Shown here piece by piece: positions 10,045 through 18,795 of a stretch of DNA of 64,000 bases. The position numbers and the translations under genes are program-made. This stretch comes from Bog-756 sp963704615. Its GTDB lineage: Bacteria > Actinomycetota > Acidimicrobiia > Acidimicrobiales > RAAP-2. Where the stretch lies: contig OY969923.1 in the NCBI GenBank assembly GCA_963704615.1, forward strand, positions 1,054,001 through 1,118,000. Direction: 5' to 3'. Each line of letters opens with the position of its first letter. Position 1 is the stretch's first letter. The notes below the pieces were generated by a model that saw only the letters and a program-made list of their open reading frames with translations, was not told the origin of the DNA and did not search any database.

Positions 10045-11160
10045 ATGAACTTCGCCTTCAGCGAGGAGCAGGACGAGCTTCGCAAGTCGGTCCGCCGCTT
10101 CCTCGAGGACAAGTCACCCGAGACCGAAGTCCGCAGGCTCATGGAGACCACCGAGGGGTACGACCCGGCGGTCTGGACCCAGATGGCCGAGCAGCTGGGT
10201 CTGCAGTCCCTCATCATCCCCGAGCAGTTCGGTGGGTCGGGGTTCTCCTATGTCGAGCTCATCGTGGTCCTGGAGGAGATGGGGGCGGCTCTCCTCTGTG
10301 CCCCGTTCTTCTCCACCGTCGCCCTGGCCACCAATGCCATCTTGACCTCGGGCGACCAGAACGCGCAGGAATACCTGCTGCCCGGGATCGCCGTCGGTGA
10401 CACCATCGCCACCCTGGCCTTCACCGAGGACTCCGGCCGTTGGGACGCCGACGGCATCACCATGGCCGCCACCCCGTCGGGGGACGGCTGGGTGCTCAGC
10501 GGTCACAAGTCCTTCGTCGTGGACGGCGCCACCGCCGGGCTGATCCTGGTGGTGGCCCGCACCCCGGCCGGCCTGTCGCTCTTCGGGGTCAAGGGGGATG
10601 CCGACGGCCTCACCCGGACCCCCCTGGCCACCATGGACCAGACCCGCAAGCAGGCCCGGCTGGAATTCGACGGCACCGACGCCTGGATGATCGGGGCCGA
10701 GGGCGGGGCGGGGCCCGGCCTGTCCAAGACCCTCGATCTTGCTGCCGTGGCCCTGGCCGCCGAGCAGGTGGGCGGGGCCCAGCGCTGCCTGGACAGCTCG
10801 GTGGAGTACGCCAAGACCCGCATCCAGTTCGGCCGACCGATCGGGAGCTTCCAGGCCATCAAGCACAAATGCGCCGACATGCTGCTCGAGGTCGAGTCGG
10901 CCAAGTCCGCCGCGTACTACGCCGGTTGGGCTGCGGCCGACGATTCGGATGAGCTCCCGGTGGTGGCCAGCCTGGCCAAGTCGTACTGCTCGGAGGCCTA
11001 TTTCCACGCTGCCGCCGAGACCATCCAGATCCATGGCGGGATCGGCTTCACCTGGGAGCACCCAGCCCATCTCTACTTCAAGCGGGCCAAGTCCTCCGAG
11101 CTCATGCTCGGAGATCCGACCTACCACCGGGAGTTGCTGGCCCAACGCATCGGGATCTGA
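10045..11160 (+). CDS. acyl-CoA dehydrogenase
   Basis: A 371-residue flavoprotein with the three ACAD domains: N-terminal helices (FAFSEEQDELRKSVRRFL), middle beta domain, and C-terminal helices with VEYAKTRIQFGRPIGSFQAIKH and IQIHGGIGFTWEHP. It oxidises an acyl-CoA to the 2-enoyl-CoA and passes electrons to ETF. The C-terminal sequence resembles the actinobacterial FadE/ChsE group, some of which work as heteromers, but no partner subunit is adjacent. The start is supported by GGAAG four bases before ATG 10045. The gene appears monocistronic. Confidence 0.9.
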   Translation: MNFAFSEEQDELRKSVRRFLEDKSPETEVRRLMETTEGYDPAVWTQMAEQLGLQSLIIPEQFGGSGFSYVELIVVLEEMGAALLCAPFFSTVALATNAILTSGDQNAQEYLLPGIAVGDTIATLAFTEDSGRWDADGITMAATPSGDGWVLSGHKSFVVDGATAGLILVVARTPAGLSLFGVKGDADGLTRTPLATMDQTRKQARLEFDGTDAWMIGAEGGAGPGLSKTLDLAAVALAAEQVGGAQRCLDSSVEYAKTRIQFGRPIGSFQAIKHKCADMLLEVESAKSAAYYAGWAAADDSDELPVVASLAKSYCSEAYFHAAAETIQIHGGIGFTWEHPAHLYFKRAKSSELMLGDPTYHRELLAQRIGI

Positions 11161-11251
11161 GGTCGGCGGCGCGTGTACACCGCCATGCGGCGGTCGTTTT
11201 TCGACTTCCGGCGCCGTCTCGGCCATGAACCTCCTGTCCTCCGAACTGGCG

Positions 11252-11257
11252 TAGCGT
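11252..11257 (+). promoter_or_regulatory. -10 box of the membrane-anchored unknown gene
   Basis: TAGCGT, then seven bases, then ATG 11265; no ribosome binding site. Leaderless arrangement. Confidence 0.5.
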
Positions 11258-11264
11258 CTCGGCG

Positions 11265-11912
11265 ATGATGGATCTGAGACAGTCGATCGGCTGGCTGCTG
11301 CTGGTGCTGTTGGCCGTGGTCGGCGGTGGGGCGGCGGTGCTCGGGGTGTCGCAGGCACCGAAGAACGTCGGTCTGTCACAGGCGATGACCAACACGCTGG
11401 CTGCCTCCAACTACTCCGAGGTGGTCACCGAGGCCACCGCCCAGGGCAAGCAGACCGACTACCTGGTCTTCCAGAGCCCCGACCGTCTGGGCGGTTACGT
11501 CCAGAGCGGCAACAGGCGCACCTACATCTACGTCCTGCCCTCGGCCAGCGGCTCCGAGGAGTACCAGAGCCTCACGGTGGCGGCCAACGCCTCCTCCAAG
11601 CACATCGTCTTCTACCGGCAGCCGAGCGAGTCGGCGGCGACCCTCGACCCGGCCCACAACTATCTGCACTACGCCGACCAGGCCAAGGACGTGCACCAGT
11701 CCGGCTCCTCCTACACCTTCCACCTGACCCAGGGTGGCCAGACCGGGACCTTCGTGTTCACGGTGTCGGGGCAGTACATGTCGGAGGTCGCCCTCTCCGT
11801 GAAGAACGCCTCCGTCCACCTGGTCATCTCCCAGGTCGGGTCCTCACCGCCGGTGGCCCTGCCCGCTGGTTCCCGGGTGGTGACCGCCCCCACCGGCACG
11901 GCCGGCGGGTAG
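11265..11912 (+). CDS. membrane-anchored extracytoplasmic protein of unknown function
   Basis: A 215-residue protein with one N-terminal hydrophobic helix (SIGWLLLVLLAVVGGGAAVLG, about residues 7-27) and no lipobox cysteine, so it is probably anchored by an uncleaved signal. The remainder is polar, Ser/Thr/Tyr-rich and probably beta-rich, with no cysteines and no family I recognise. It resembles a periplasmic lipid- or ligand-carrier fold in composition only. It converges with thiE, the two stops being almost adjacent. Confidence 0.7.
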   Translation: MMDLRQSIGWLLLVLLAVVGGGAAVLGVSQAPKNVGLSQAMTNTLAASNYSEVVTEATAQGKQTDYLVFQSPDRLGGYVQSGNRRTYIYVLPSASGSEEYQSLTVAANASSKHIVFYRQPSESAATLDPAHNYLHYADQAKDVHQSGSSYTFHLTQGGQTGTFVFTVSGQYMSEVALSVKNASVHLVISQVGSSPPVALPAGSRVVTAPTGTAGG

Positions 11913-11913
11913 C

Positions 11914-12627
11914 TCACCGGCCCTCCGGCCGGCCCTGGGCTGAGGAACCGGCCTCTTCGATGGCGTCGTCGATGACCCGGCGAAGGGCGTGGGCGTGGGC
12001 CCTTGGCTCCTCTGCCCCGGTGAGCCACCGCACCACCACGAAGTGCCGGGCCCCGGAGGCCACCATGTCCACCACCGTGCTGGGATCGACCCCGCCGGTC
12101 ACCCACACCGGCCACGGCGCCCGGGTGTTGGCCTCGGTCACATAGCCCAGACCGGTGCCCGGCCGTCCCGGCTTGGTCGGTGTCGGGGTGACCGGCCCGG
12201 CCGAGATGTAGTCCACCGGCGCGGCGCCCCGGTCGGCCGCCGCGCTGGAAGGTTGCCCGACCCCCATGGCCGTTTCCAATTCGGCGGTGGCGTGGGTCGA
12301 GAGCCCGATGATGGCGTCGTCACCCAACATCCGCCGAGCGATGGCCGGCGAGACGTCCTGCTGGCCGACATGGACGCCGTCGGCACCGATGGCCGCGGCC
12401 AGGTCGGGTCGGTCGTTGAGGATGAAGGGCACCGAGCGATCGGCACAGACCTGGGCGGCCAGGGCGCCCCGTTCGACCAGTCGTCCATCGGGGAGGTTCT
12501 TGTCGCGCAGCTGGACGATGTCCACCCCGCCGTCGATGCACGACTCGAGGAAGTGTTCGAGGTCGGGCCGGTCGGGCGAGCACAGGTAGAGCCTCCGGTC
12601 AGCCAGGGCCCACCGGGTCAGGCCCAT
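11914..12627 (-). CDS. thiE: thiamine-phosphate synthase
   Basis: A 237-residue TIM-barrel enzyme joining HMP-PP and HET-P to thiamine phosphate. Diagnostic motifs are IVQLRDKNL, FILNDRPDLA, GADGVHVGQQD, IIGLSTH and YISAGPVTPTPTKPG. It sits 7 bases downstream of the HhH-GPD gene and may share its transcript. No other thiamine gene and no TPP riboswitch is visible nearby. The stop lies one base from the end of the convergent unknown gene. Confidence 0.92.
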   Translation of the reverse strand: MGLTRWALADRRLYLCSPDRPDLEHFLESCIDGGVDIVQLRDKNLPDGRLVERGALAAQVCADRSVPFILNDRPDLAAAIGADGVHVGQQDVSPAIARRMLGDDAIIGLSTHATAELETAMGVGQPSSAAADRGAAPVDYISAGPVTPTPTKPGRPGTGLGYVTEANTRAPWPVWVTGGVDPSTVVDMVASGARHFVVVRWLTGAEEPRAHAHALRRVIDDAIEEAGSSAQGRPEGR

Positions 12628-12634
12628 CGGGGGC

Positions 12635-13213
12635 TCAAACGGGGTTGGCCTGGACCTTGGCTTTGGCCTTGGCCTGCTGCTTGAACCGGCGCACCTTGGC
12701 CAGGGCCTCCGGCGAATCGATGTCGGCCACCGAGCGGAATGATCGGGCCTGGCCGTAGGGCGAGGCCGCCTTCTCCCACCCCGGGGGGCGGACCCCGAGT
12801 TGCTTGCCCAGCAGGGCCACGAAGATGCGGGCCTTCTGGTCGCCGAAGCCAGGGAGGGCCCTGACGTTGGCCAGCAGCTGCTTCCCGTCGACCGCGGTGC
12901 TCCAGATGGCGGCGGCGTCGCCGCGGTAGGAATCGGTGATCACCGCGGCCACCTGCTGGACCCGCGAGGCCATCGACCTCGGGAACCGGTGGAGAGCCGG
13001 TCGTTCGCTGAACACCTGGGCCAAGGCGTCGGGGTCCATGGCCGCCAGTTCGGAGGCCTCGAGCCGACCGCCCAGTCGCTCCTTGAGGTCGAAGGGGGAC
13101 CGGAAGGCCTTCTCCAGCGGGATCTGCTGGTCGAGGACCATGGCGATGACGAGTGCCAAAGGGTCCTCGCTGATGAACTTGTCCACGCCGCCGTCGCCGG
13201 TCACTCGAATCAC
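12635..13213 (-). CDS. HhH-GPD-type base-excision DNA repair protein
   Basis: About 192 residues. It begins MIRVTGDGGVDKFISEDPLALVIAMVLDQQIP, typical of actinobacterial HhH-GPD proteins, and has a helix-hairpin-helix LPGFGDQKARIF in its second half. The four-cysteine Fe-S loop of EndoIII/MutY is absent. GTG 13213 was chosen because TAGCGT lies seven bases before it on the minus strand and no ribosome binding site precedes any nearby start. The C-terminus is Lys/Ala-rich (QQAKAKAKVQ). A glycosylase function is likely, but the damage specificity is unknown. Confidence 0.8.
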   Translation of the reverse strand: MIRVTGDGGVDKFISEDPLALVIAMVLDQQIPLEKAFRSPFDLKERLGGRLEASELAAMDPDALAQVFSERPALHRFPRSMASRVQQVAAVITDSYRGDAAAIWSTAVDGKQLLANVRALPGFGDQKARIFVALLGKQLGVRPPGWEKAASPYGQARSFRSVADIDSPEALAKVRRFKQQAKAKAKVQANPV

Positions 13214-13220
13214 ACGGTCA

Positions 13221-13226
13221 ACGCTA
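13221..13226 (-). promoter_or_regulatory. -10 box of the HhH-GPD/thiE unit
   Basis: Minus-strand TAGCGT, then seven bases, then GTG 13213. Same box and spacing as at 11252-11265. Confidence 0.5.
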
Positions 13227-13313
13227 GCCGTCAGCACGGGAGTGTCCGAGGGCCGCCCCGCTGGCTGGCGATCATCGCCGCACAGGTGAGGCCCGAGGAG
13301 ACAGCGGCTGGCG

Positions 13314-13541
13314 TTAGTGGCTCGCCTCGAACAGCTCGACTGATATCTGATCGTCTTCCAGCTCTTGGCCCATGAACCGGCAGCCGGTCGCCTTGGCCAC
13401 CCGCATGACCATCTCCGCGTTGGCGGCGCTGACGGCCATGTGACACGAACCGACCGAATTGATCCGTTCCCACAGGACGCCGATCTCGAAGCCCCGCGCG
13501 AATTCGGGGTCATCTGTGTCGAACCGAAGCACCGCTTCCAT
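13314..13541 (-). CDS. small conserved-looking protein of unknown function
   Basis: A 75-residue soluble protein beginning MEAVLRFDTDDPEFARGFEIG and containing HMAVSAANAEMVMRVAKATG. It has a balanced composition, two Cys and no membrane segment. I recognise no family. The ATG at 13541 has no ribosome binding site. The codon third positions look as GC-biased as in neighbouring genes, which argues that it is real. It lies alone between the HhH-GPD gene and the DUF2079 gene. Confidence 0.5.
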   Translation of the reverse strand: MEAVLRFDTDDPEFARGFEIGVLWERINSVGSCHMAVSAANAEMVMRVAKATGCRFMGQELEDDQISVELFEASH

Positions 13542-13794
13542 GGAGGGGTCATCGTCACGGCGCTCAGAAGTCTTTAGCGACAAGGGACACCCGGGCCGCC
13601 CGCTAGCGCCCCTGGCCGGCGCAGGTGGGACAGCGGCGCCACCGACGGGGACGACGCCGGCTCGCAGGCTCAAGTCGCCGGAGGAGGTTGGGTAACCTTT
13701 CCGCCATCGACAGAGCAGAGCGGAGACCAGGGGTGGGTCACACCCGGGGCCACCACCAGCGGCCGCCACCGGCGCCCCGGCGCCGACCGGCGGG

Positions 13795-15381
13795 GTGAGG
13801 TCGGAGGTGGCTCTGAGTGACGTGGCTCTCCCGCCCGGATCGGATGCGACGGTACCGGCGCGCTCGGTCGACCTCGGTACTCCCGCCGAGCGGGATCCTC
13901 GCTGGTCCCGCTTGCGAGTGGCCGGCGCCATCGTCATGGGAGTCTGGCTGGTCGTCCTGGTCGCCTATTCCACCACCATCTACCACCACGACTTCTTGGG
14001 TGAGGACTTCGCCACCTACAACCAGGCGTGGACGCTGATCGGTCAGGGCCATCTGAACCCGTACGACACGGTGTTCCACAGCTATTCCTTCCTCCACAGC
14101 GACTTCGAGTTGATCATCTGGCCGCTCGCCCTCTTGCACATCGTCCTGCCCTGGTCGGTCACCCTCCTGTGGATACAGGATCTCGCTGTCGCCGGCAGCG
14201 GTCTGGTGGTGTTCCTGTGGATCGTGGACTACCTCGAATGGCGCCGGGTCCCGTGGTGGCCCGCCGTCGGTGTGCTCGCCGTCGTGCTGGCCGTGGTCGT
14301 GGCCAGTCCCGGCGCCTATCAGACTCTCTACTTCGACTTCCACCTCGAACCCCTCTCCACCGTCTTCGTCCTGCTGGCCGGCCGTGACATCTGGTGGGGT
14401 CGCCGTCGGCGGGCGTGGATCTGGGTCGCCGTGGCCCTGCTCTGTGGTTCCTTCGCCGCCATCACCCTGGTGGGGCTCGGGATCTCGGCGTTGTTGGCCG
14501 GGCCCAACAGCCGTCGCCAGGGGCTGCTCATCGTGGTGACGGCCCTCGCCTGGTTGGGGCTCATCTCCGCGGTGGGTGCCAACGCCGGGTCGAACATCGG
14601 CCAGTACGCCTATCTGGCCGGACGCTCCACGCTGGCCGGCCCGACCGGTGTGGCCGTCCTGGCCGTGGGCATCCTCGCCCACCCGATGCGGATCATCGAC
14701 CACCTCCACGCCCGCTTGGCCAACATGTACGTGCTGATCAAGCAGGTGGGCGTGGTCGGACTGGCCTCCGCCTGGGGATTCGGCGTGCCCGTCGTGGTCA
14801 TGGTGACCAATGCCTTGAACCCGAACCCCGGCCTGATCAACCAGGCATTCCAGAACGCAGCCGTGTTCCCCTTCGTGCTGCTGGGCACGGTCATGGTGCT
14901 GGTGTGGTTGGCCCAGCGCTTTCGCTTCGGTTGGATCCCCGCCGCGGCCATCGCCCTCGCCGTGAGCATCCAGGCCCTGGCCTACGGGGTGACCCTGGCG
15001 CCGGCCAATGTCCGCTACGGCGTCTCCCAGATCGGTGCCGGGCCGTCGGCCCAGCTGAGAAAGGCATTGGACCTCACCCCTGCCAACGCCGAGGTGATCA
15101 GCACCATCAGCATCATGGGCCGGTTCTGCTCGCGGCAGTACTGCTACTGGTTCTATCCCAACGGGACACTGCCGGTGCACAGCCGCGACGTGGTGTTCGT
15201 GTTCGACCCTGCGGCCGAGACCGAGATCCCCCAGGCCGTTGCCGCCGATGACATCGGGGCCATCGCTTTTCTGAGGGCCCGGCTCCACGCCCGCACGATC
15301 GTCGACGCCGACGGTGTCACGGCTCTGGCCTGGACGCCGCCGGTCGGAACCGCCACTGTCACCATCGAGACGACCCCCTGA
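13795..15381 (+). CDS. DUF2079-type polytopic membrane protein
   Basis: 528 residues with about ten hydrophobic helices, beginning with one at roughly residues 42-60 followed by the family landmark FLGEDFATYNQAWTLIGQGHLNPYD. Then come SFLHSDFELIIWP and YFDFHLEPLSTVF. DUF2079 proteins resemble GT39/GT-C glycosyltransferases, so a lipid-linked sugar transferase role is possible but unproven. GTG 13795 lies about 90 bases after a TAACCT box (13693-13698); GTG 13807 and GTG 13822 are alternative starts. Confidence 0.8.
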   Translation: MRSEVALSDVALPPGSDATVPARSVDLGTPAERDPRWSRLRVAGAIVMGVWLVVLVAYSTTIYHHDFLGEDFATYNQAWTLIGQGHLNPYDTVFHSYSFLHSDFELIIWPLALLHIVLPWSVTLLWIQDLAVAGSGLVVFLWIVDYLEWRRVPWWPAVGVLAVVLAVVVASPGAYQTLYFDFHLEPLSTVFVLLAGRDIWWGRRRRAWIWVAVALLCGSFAAITLVGLGISALLAGPNSRRQGLLIVVTALAWLGLISAVGANAGSNIGQYAYLAGRSTLAGPTGVAVLAVGILAHPMRIIDHLHARLANMYVLIKQVGVVGLASAWGFGVPVVVMVTNALNPNPGLINQAFQNAAVFPFVLLGTVMVLVWLAQRFRFGWIPAAAIALAVSIQALAYGVTLAPANVRYGVSQIGAGPSAQLRKALDLTPANAEVISTISIMGRFCSRQYCYWFYPNGTLPVHSRDVVFVFDPAAETEIPQAVAADDIGAIAFLRARLHARTIVDADGVTALAWTPPVGTATVTIETTP

Positions 15382-15402
15382 TCCCTGAGGTCGAAAGGTC
15401 GC

Positions 15403-18165
15403 TCACACCGTCCACGGGTCGGCCGACTCGGGGTCGATCCCGTACCGGTCGATGGCCTCGGCGACAGCACCCGGGGCCATCGCGCCCTCGGCGGCCAGGC
15501 CACCGAGGGCGGCCACAACGACGTGGGCGGAATCGACCTCGAAGAATCGCCGGAGGACGTCCCTGGTGTCGGAGCGCCCGAACCCGTCAGTGCCCAGCGA
15601 AGTGAAGCGGCGGGTCATCCAACGCGCCACCTGATCGGGCACCGATCGCATGAAATCGGTGACGGCCACGATCGGCCCCTCCGAGGTGGCCAGCTGTTCG
15701 GTCACGTAGGGGACCCGCTCGGGCCGGTCGGGATGGAGGCGGTTCCAGCGTTCGACGGAGACGGCGTCCTCCCGCAGTGCCTTGTACGAAGTCACCGACC
15801 ACAGCTCGGCATCGACACCCCAGTCGTCGGCCAACAGGCGCCGGGCCTCGGTGGCCGCCCGCCATGCCGATCCGGAGAAGAGGATGGTGGCTCTCGGCCT
15901 GTTCCCCTCCGGAGCCCGGTCGGCGTCGACGGCCAGCCCACCTTCGGGCGTGTCATCCAGTACGTCATCGGGTGTGTAGCGGTAGAGGCCCCTGATGGAG
16001 CCGAGGCGTACCCGTTCGGCCTCGGCTGGGTCGGCGGGAAGTGCGGGCATCAGGTAGTTCTCGTTGTACAGCGTGAGGTACCAGTAGCGGTCCTCGGCTT
16101 CCGGGCCGGTCATCCGGGCGATGCCGTCCTCGACGATGGCGGCCACCTCGTAGGAGAAAGCCGGGTCGTAGGCCGCCACCGAAGGCACCGTTGAGGCCAG
16201 CAGCAGTGAGTGGCCGTCCTGGTGCTGGAGACCCTCGCCGTTGAGAGTAGTGCGGCCCGCGGTGCACCCCAGCAGGAACCCCCGGCCCCGGACGTCGCCG
16301 AGAGCCCAGAGGAGGTCGCCGACCCTCTGGAACCCGAACATCGAGTAGAAGAGGTAGAAGGGGATCATCGGCTCGCCCCATGTGACATAGGCGGTGGCTG
16401 CCGCGGTGAAGGCGGCCACCGCGCCGGCCTCGCTGATCCCCTCCTCCAGCACCTGGCCGGTGGCGCTCTCGGCATAGTGGAGGGCGAGGTCGGCGTCCAC
16501 CGGGGTGTAGCGCTGACCTTCGGGGGCGTAGATCTGCACTTCGCTGATGAGGGACTCGAGCCCGAAGGTGCGGGCTTCGTCGGCCACGATGGGCACGATC
16601 CTCCTCCCGATGGCCGGGTCACGGACCAGCGATCGCAACAGGCGGGCGAAGGCCATGGTGGTGGACACCGACTGGCGTCCCGATCCGGCCAGCAGATCGG
16701 CGAACACGGCACGGTCCGGCAGGGGGAGCGGTCGGGAACGATCGACCCGGCTCGGCAGAGGTCCACCGAGAGATCGCCGGCGCTCGGCGAGGTAGAGGGC
16801 CGCCTTCTCGTCCGGTGCCGGTCGGTAGTACGGCGGGAGGTCGGCGTCGAGCTCGTGCTCGGGGATCTCGTCGTGGAGGAACAGCCGGTTGCGCAAGGTG
16901 AGGAGCTGAGACTTGGTCATCTTCTTGATCTGATGGGTGGCGTTGCGGGCTTCGATCTCCGGACCGAGCGTCCACCCCTTGATGGTCTTGGCCAGAATGG
17001 CGGTCGGGGCACCCACGTGTTCGGTGGCCGCCTTGTAGGCGGCATACAGCTTGCGGTAGTCGTGGCCGCCCCGGGGCAGCTGCTGGAGCTCCTCGTCCGA
17101 GAGGTGGGCCACCAATTCCTGCAAGCGGGGATCGGGTCCGAAGAAGTGCTCTCTGATGTAGGCCCCCGACTCGGTGGCGTACTTCTGGAACTCGCCGTCG
17201 ACGGTGGAGTTCATCTTGTTGAGGAGAACCCCGTCCACGTCTTTGGCCAGCAGCTCGTCCCAGGTGCGTCCCCAGATCACCTTGATCACGTTCCAGCCCG
17301 CTCCTCGGAACAGCGCCTCGAACTCCTGGATGACCTTGCCGTTCCCCCGCACCGGTCCGTCGAGCCTCTGGAGGTTGCAGTTGACCACGAAGACCAGGTT
17401 GTCGAGATGCTCACGTCCGGCCGTCCCCAGCGCGCCGATCGTCTCGGGCTCGTCGAACTCGCCGTCCCCGACGAAGCACCACACCCGGCTGTCGGCGGTG
17501 TCGGCCAGACCCCGGGCGTGGAGGTAGCGACTGATGTGGGCCTGGGCGATGGCATTCAGCGGCCCGAGGCCCATCGAGACCGTGGGGTACTCCCAGAACT
17601 CGGGCATCAGCCGCGGGTGAGGGTAGGAGGAGAGCCCGTCGGTCCCCACCTCGAACCGGAAGTTGTCGAGTTGCTCCTCGGTCAGCCGGCCTTCGACGAA
17701 GGCCCGGGCGTAGATGCCGGGGGAGGCGTGTCCCTGAAAGTAGACCTGGTCCCCGGGCCGGCCCCCGTCCTTGCCGCGGAAGAAGTGGTTGAACCCCACC
17801 TCGTACAGCGACGCCGAGCTGGCGTAGGTGGAGAGATGACCACCGATGGCCTCCGAGCGGACGTTGGCCCGGACCACCATTACCGCCGCGTTCCACCGGA
17901 TGAAGGCCCTGATCCGCCGTTCGAGGTACTCGTCCCCGGGGAAGTCCGGCTCCTCGTCCGAGGGGATGGTGTTCACGTAGGGGGAGGACACGGTGGCCGG
18001 AAAGTCCACATGCTTCTGGCGGGCCCGTTCGAGGATCCTCATGAGCAGATAACGGGCCCGGGTCCGACCGTGGGCGTCGACAACGTCGTCAAACGCGTCC
18101 AACCACTCCGACGTCTCGGTGGGATCGGCGTCGGGAAGTTGGTGGCTCACACCGTCGAACAGCAC
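15403..18165 (-). CDS. aceE: pyruvate dehydrogenase E1 component, homodimeric type
   Basis: About 920 residues, the full length of single-chain E1. It shows the N-terminal ETSEWLDAFDDVVDAHG helix, ATVSSPYVNTIP, the thiamine-diphosphate motif FVGDGEFDEPET with NCNLQRLDGPVRGNGK, and the AceE-specific GGHDYRKLYAAYKAA. It decarboxylates pyruvate and acetylates a lipoyl-E2; the dihydrolipoamide acyltransferase and Lpd at 22.6-25.5 kb are the natural partners. GTG 18165 has GGGAG nine bases upstream; GTG 18186 is an alternative that adds 7 residues. It is divergent from rnhA. Confidence 0.94.
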   Translation of the reverse strand: MLFDGVSHQLPDADPTETSEWLDAFDDVVDAHGRTRARYLLMRILERARQKHVDFPATVSSPYVNTIPSDEEPDFPGDEYLERRIRAFIRWNAAVMVVRANVRSEAIGGHLSTYASSASLYEVGFNHFFRGKDGGRPGDQVYFQGHASPGIYARAFVEGRLTEEQLDNFRFEVGTDGLSSYPHPRLMPEFWEYPTVSMGLGPLNAIAQAHISRYLHARGLADTADSRVWCFVGDGEFDEPETIGALGTAGREHLDNLVFVVNCNLQRLDGPVRGNGKVIQEFEALFRGAGWNVIKVIWGRTWDELLAKDVDGVLLNKMNSTVDGEFQKYATESGAYIREHFFGPDPRLQELVAHLSDEELQQLPRGGHDYRKLYAAYKAATEHVGAPTAILAKTIKGWTLGPEIEARNATHQIKKMTKSQLLTLRNRLFLHDEIPEHELDADLPPYYRPAPDEKAALYLAERRRSLGGPLPSRVDRSRPLPLPDRAVFADLLAGSGRQSVSTTMAFARLLRSLVRDPAIGRRIVPIVADEARTFGLESLISEVQIYAPEGQRYTPVDADLALHYAESATGQVLEEGISEAGAVAAFTAAATAYVTWGEPMIPFYLFYSMFGFQRVGDLLWALGDVRGRGFLLGCTAGRTTLNGEGLQHQDGHSLLLASTVPSVAAYDPAFSYEVAAIVEDGIARMTGPEAEDRYWYLTLYNENYLMPALPADPAEAERVRLGSIRGLYRYTPDDVLDDTPEGGLAVDADRAPEGNRPRATILFSGSAWRAATEARRLLADDWGVDAELWSVTSYKALREDAVSVERWNRLHPDRPERVPYVTEQLATSEGPIVAVTDFMRSVPDQVARWMTRRFTSLGTDGFGRSDTRDVLRRFFEVDSAHVVVAALGGLAAEGAMAPGAVAEAIDRYGIDPESADPWTV

Positions 18166-18274
18166 ACCACCATGCTCCCACCGCACGACACCGGGGGGAA
18201 GTCAATGATCGGGTTCTCTGGTGTGACGAGCCGTCGGTGCAACCGGGGATCGCCCGAACGGGCATGCTGGTCCG

Positions 18275-18724
18275 ATGAGTGCATCCACGCCGTCACCCGA
18301 AGAGAAGACGATCGTCTATACCGACGGCGCGTGCCGAGGGAATCCCGGACGCGGGGGGTGGGCGTGGGCGGTGGACGGCGGTCCGTGCGATAGCGGTGGC
18401 GAGCCCATGACCACCAACCAACGGATGGAGGTGACCGCGGTTCTGCGTGCCCTGCAGAGCTTGCCGGGGCCCGTCCACGTGGTCAGTGATTCGACCTACG
18501 TGGTCAACTGCTTCCACCAGCGGTGGTGGGTGGGGTGGAAGCGGCGCGGCTGGCGCAATTCCCAGGGCAAGCCCGTGGCCAACCTGGACCTGTGGCAGCC
18601 GCTGCTCGACCTGGCCCTCGATCCCGCCCGGACGGTGACCTTCGAGTGGGTGAAGGGGCACTCCGGTGACCGGATGAACGACGTCGTGGATCTCATGGCC
18701 ACCCAGGCGGCGGACCTGCAGTAG
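18275..18724 (+). CDS. rnhA: ribonuclease HI
   Basis: 149 residues. It degrades RNA in RNA-DNA hybrids. The catalytic carboxylates are Asp17 (YTDGACRGNPG), Glu52 (MEVTAV), Asp72 (SDSTYV) and Asp139 (NDVVDLMA), with His129 in KGHSGD. The basic protrusion typical of E. coli-type enzymes is present (WWVGWKRRGWRNSQGKPV). A CATGCT box lies six bases before ATG 18275, so it is probably leaderless. Confidence 0.93.
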   Translation: MSASTPSPEEKTIVYTDGACRGNPGRGGWAWAVDGGPCDSGGEPMTTNQRMEVTAVLRALQSLPGPVHVVSDSTYVVNCFHQRWWVGWKRRGWRNSQGKPVANLDLWQPLLDLALDPARTVTFEWVKGHSGDRMNDVVDLMATQAADLQ

Positions 18725-18760
18725 AGCCGCGAGCGGCACCCCCACCGTCCCCCTTCGGTT

Positions 18761-18789
18761 TTGGCCGCAGCTCGGACCTCCCGTAACCT
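18761..18789 (+). promoter_or_regulatory. promoter of the hydroxyacyl-CoA dehydrogenase-like gene
   Basis: TTGGCC (18761-18766) and TAACCT (18784-18789) are separated by 17 bases. Six bases follow before ATG 18796, with no ribosome binding site. This is the most complete promoter in the window. Confidence 0.6.
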
Positions 18790-18795
18790 GCGGGG

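Noticed and set aside
11914..12640. TPP riboswitch for thiE
   Set aside because: thiE starts 7 bases after the upstream gene, leaving no room for an aptamer.
16210..18393. 727-codon open frame opposite aceE
   Set aside because: Shadow frame; aceE motifs are unambiguous on the minus strand.
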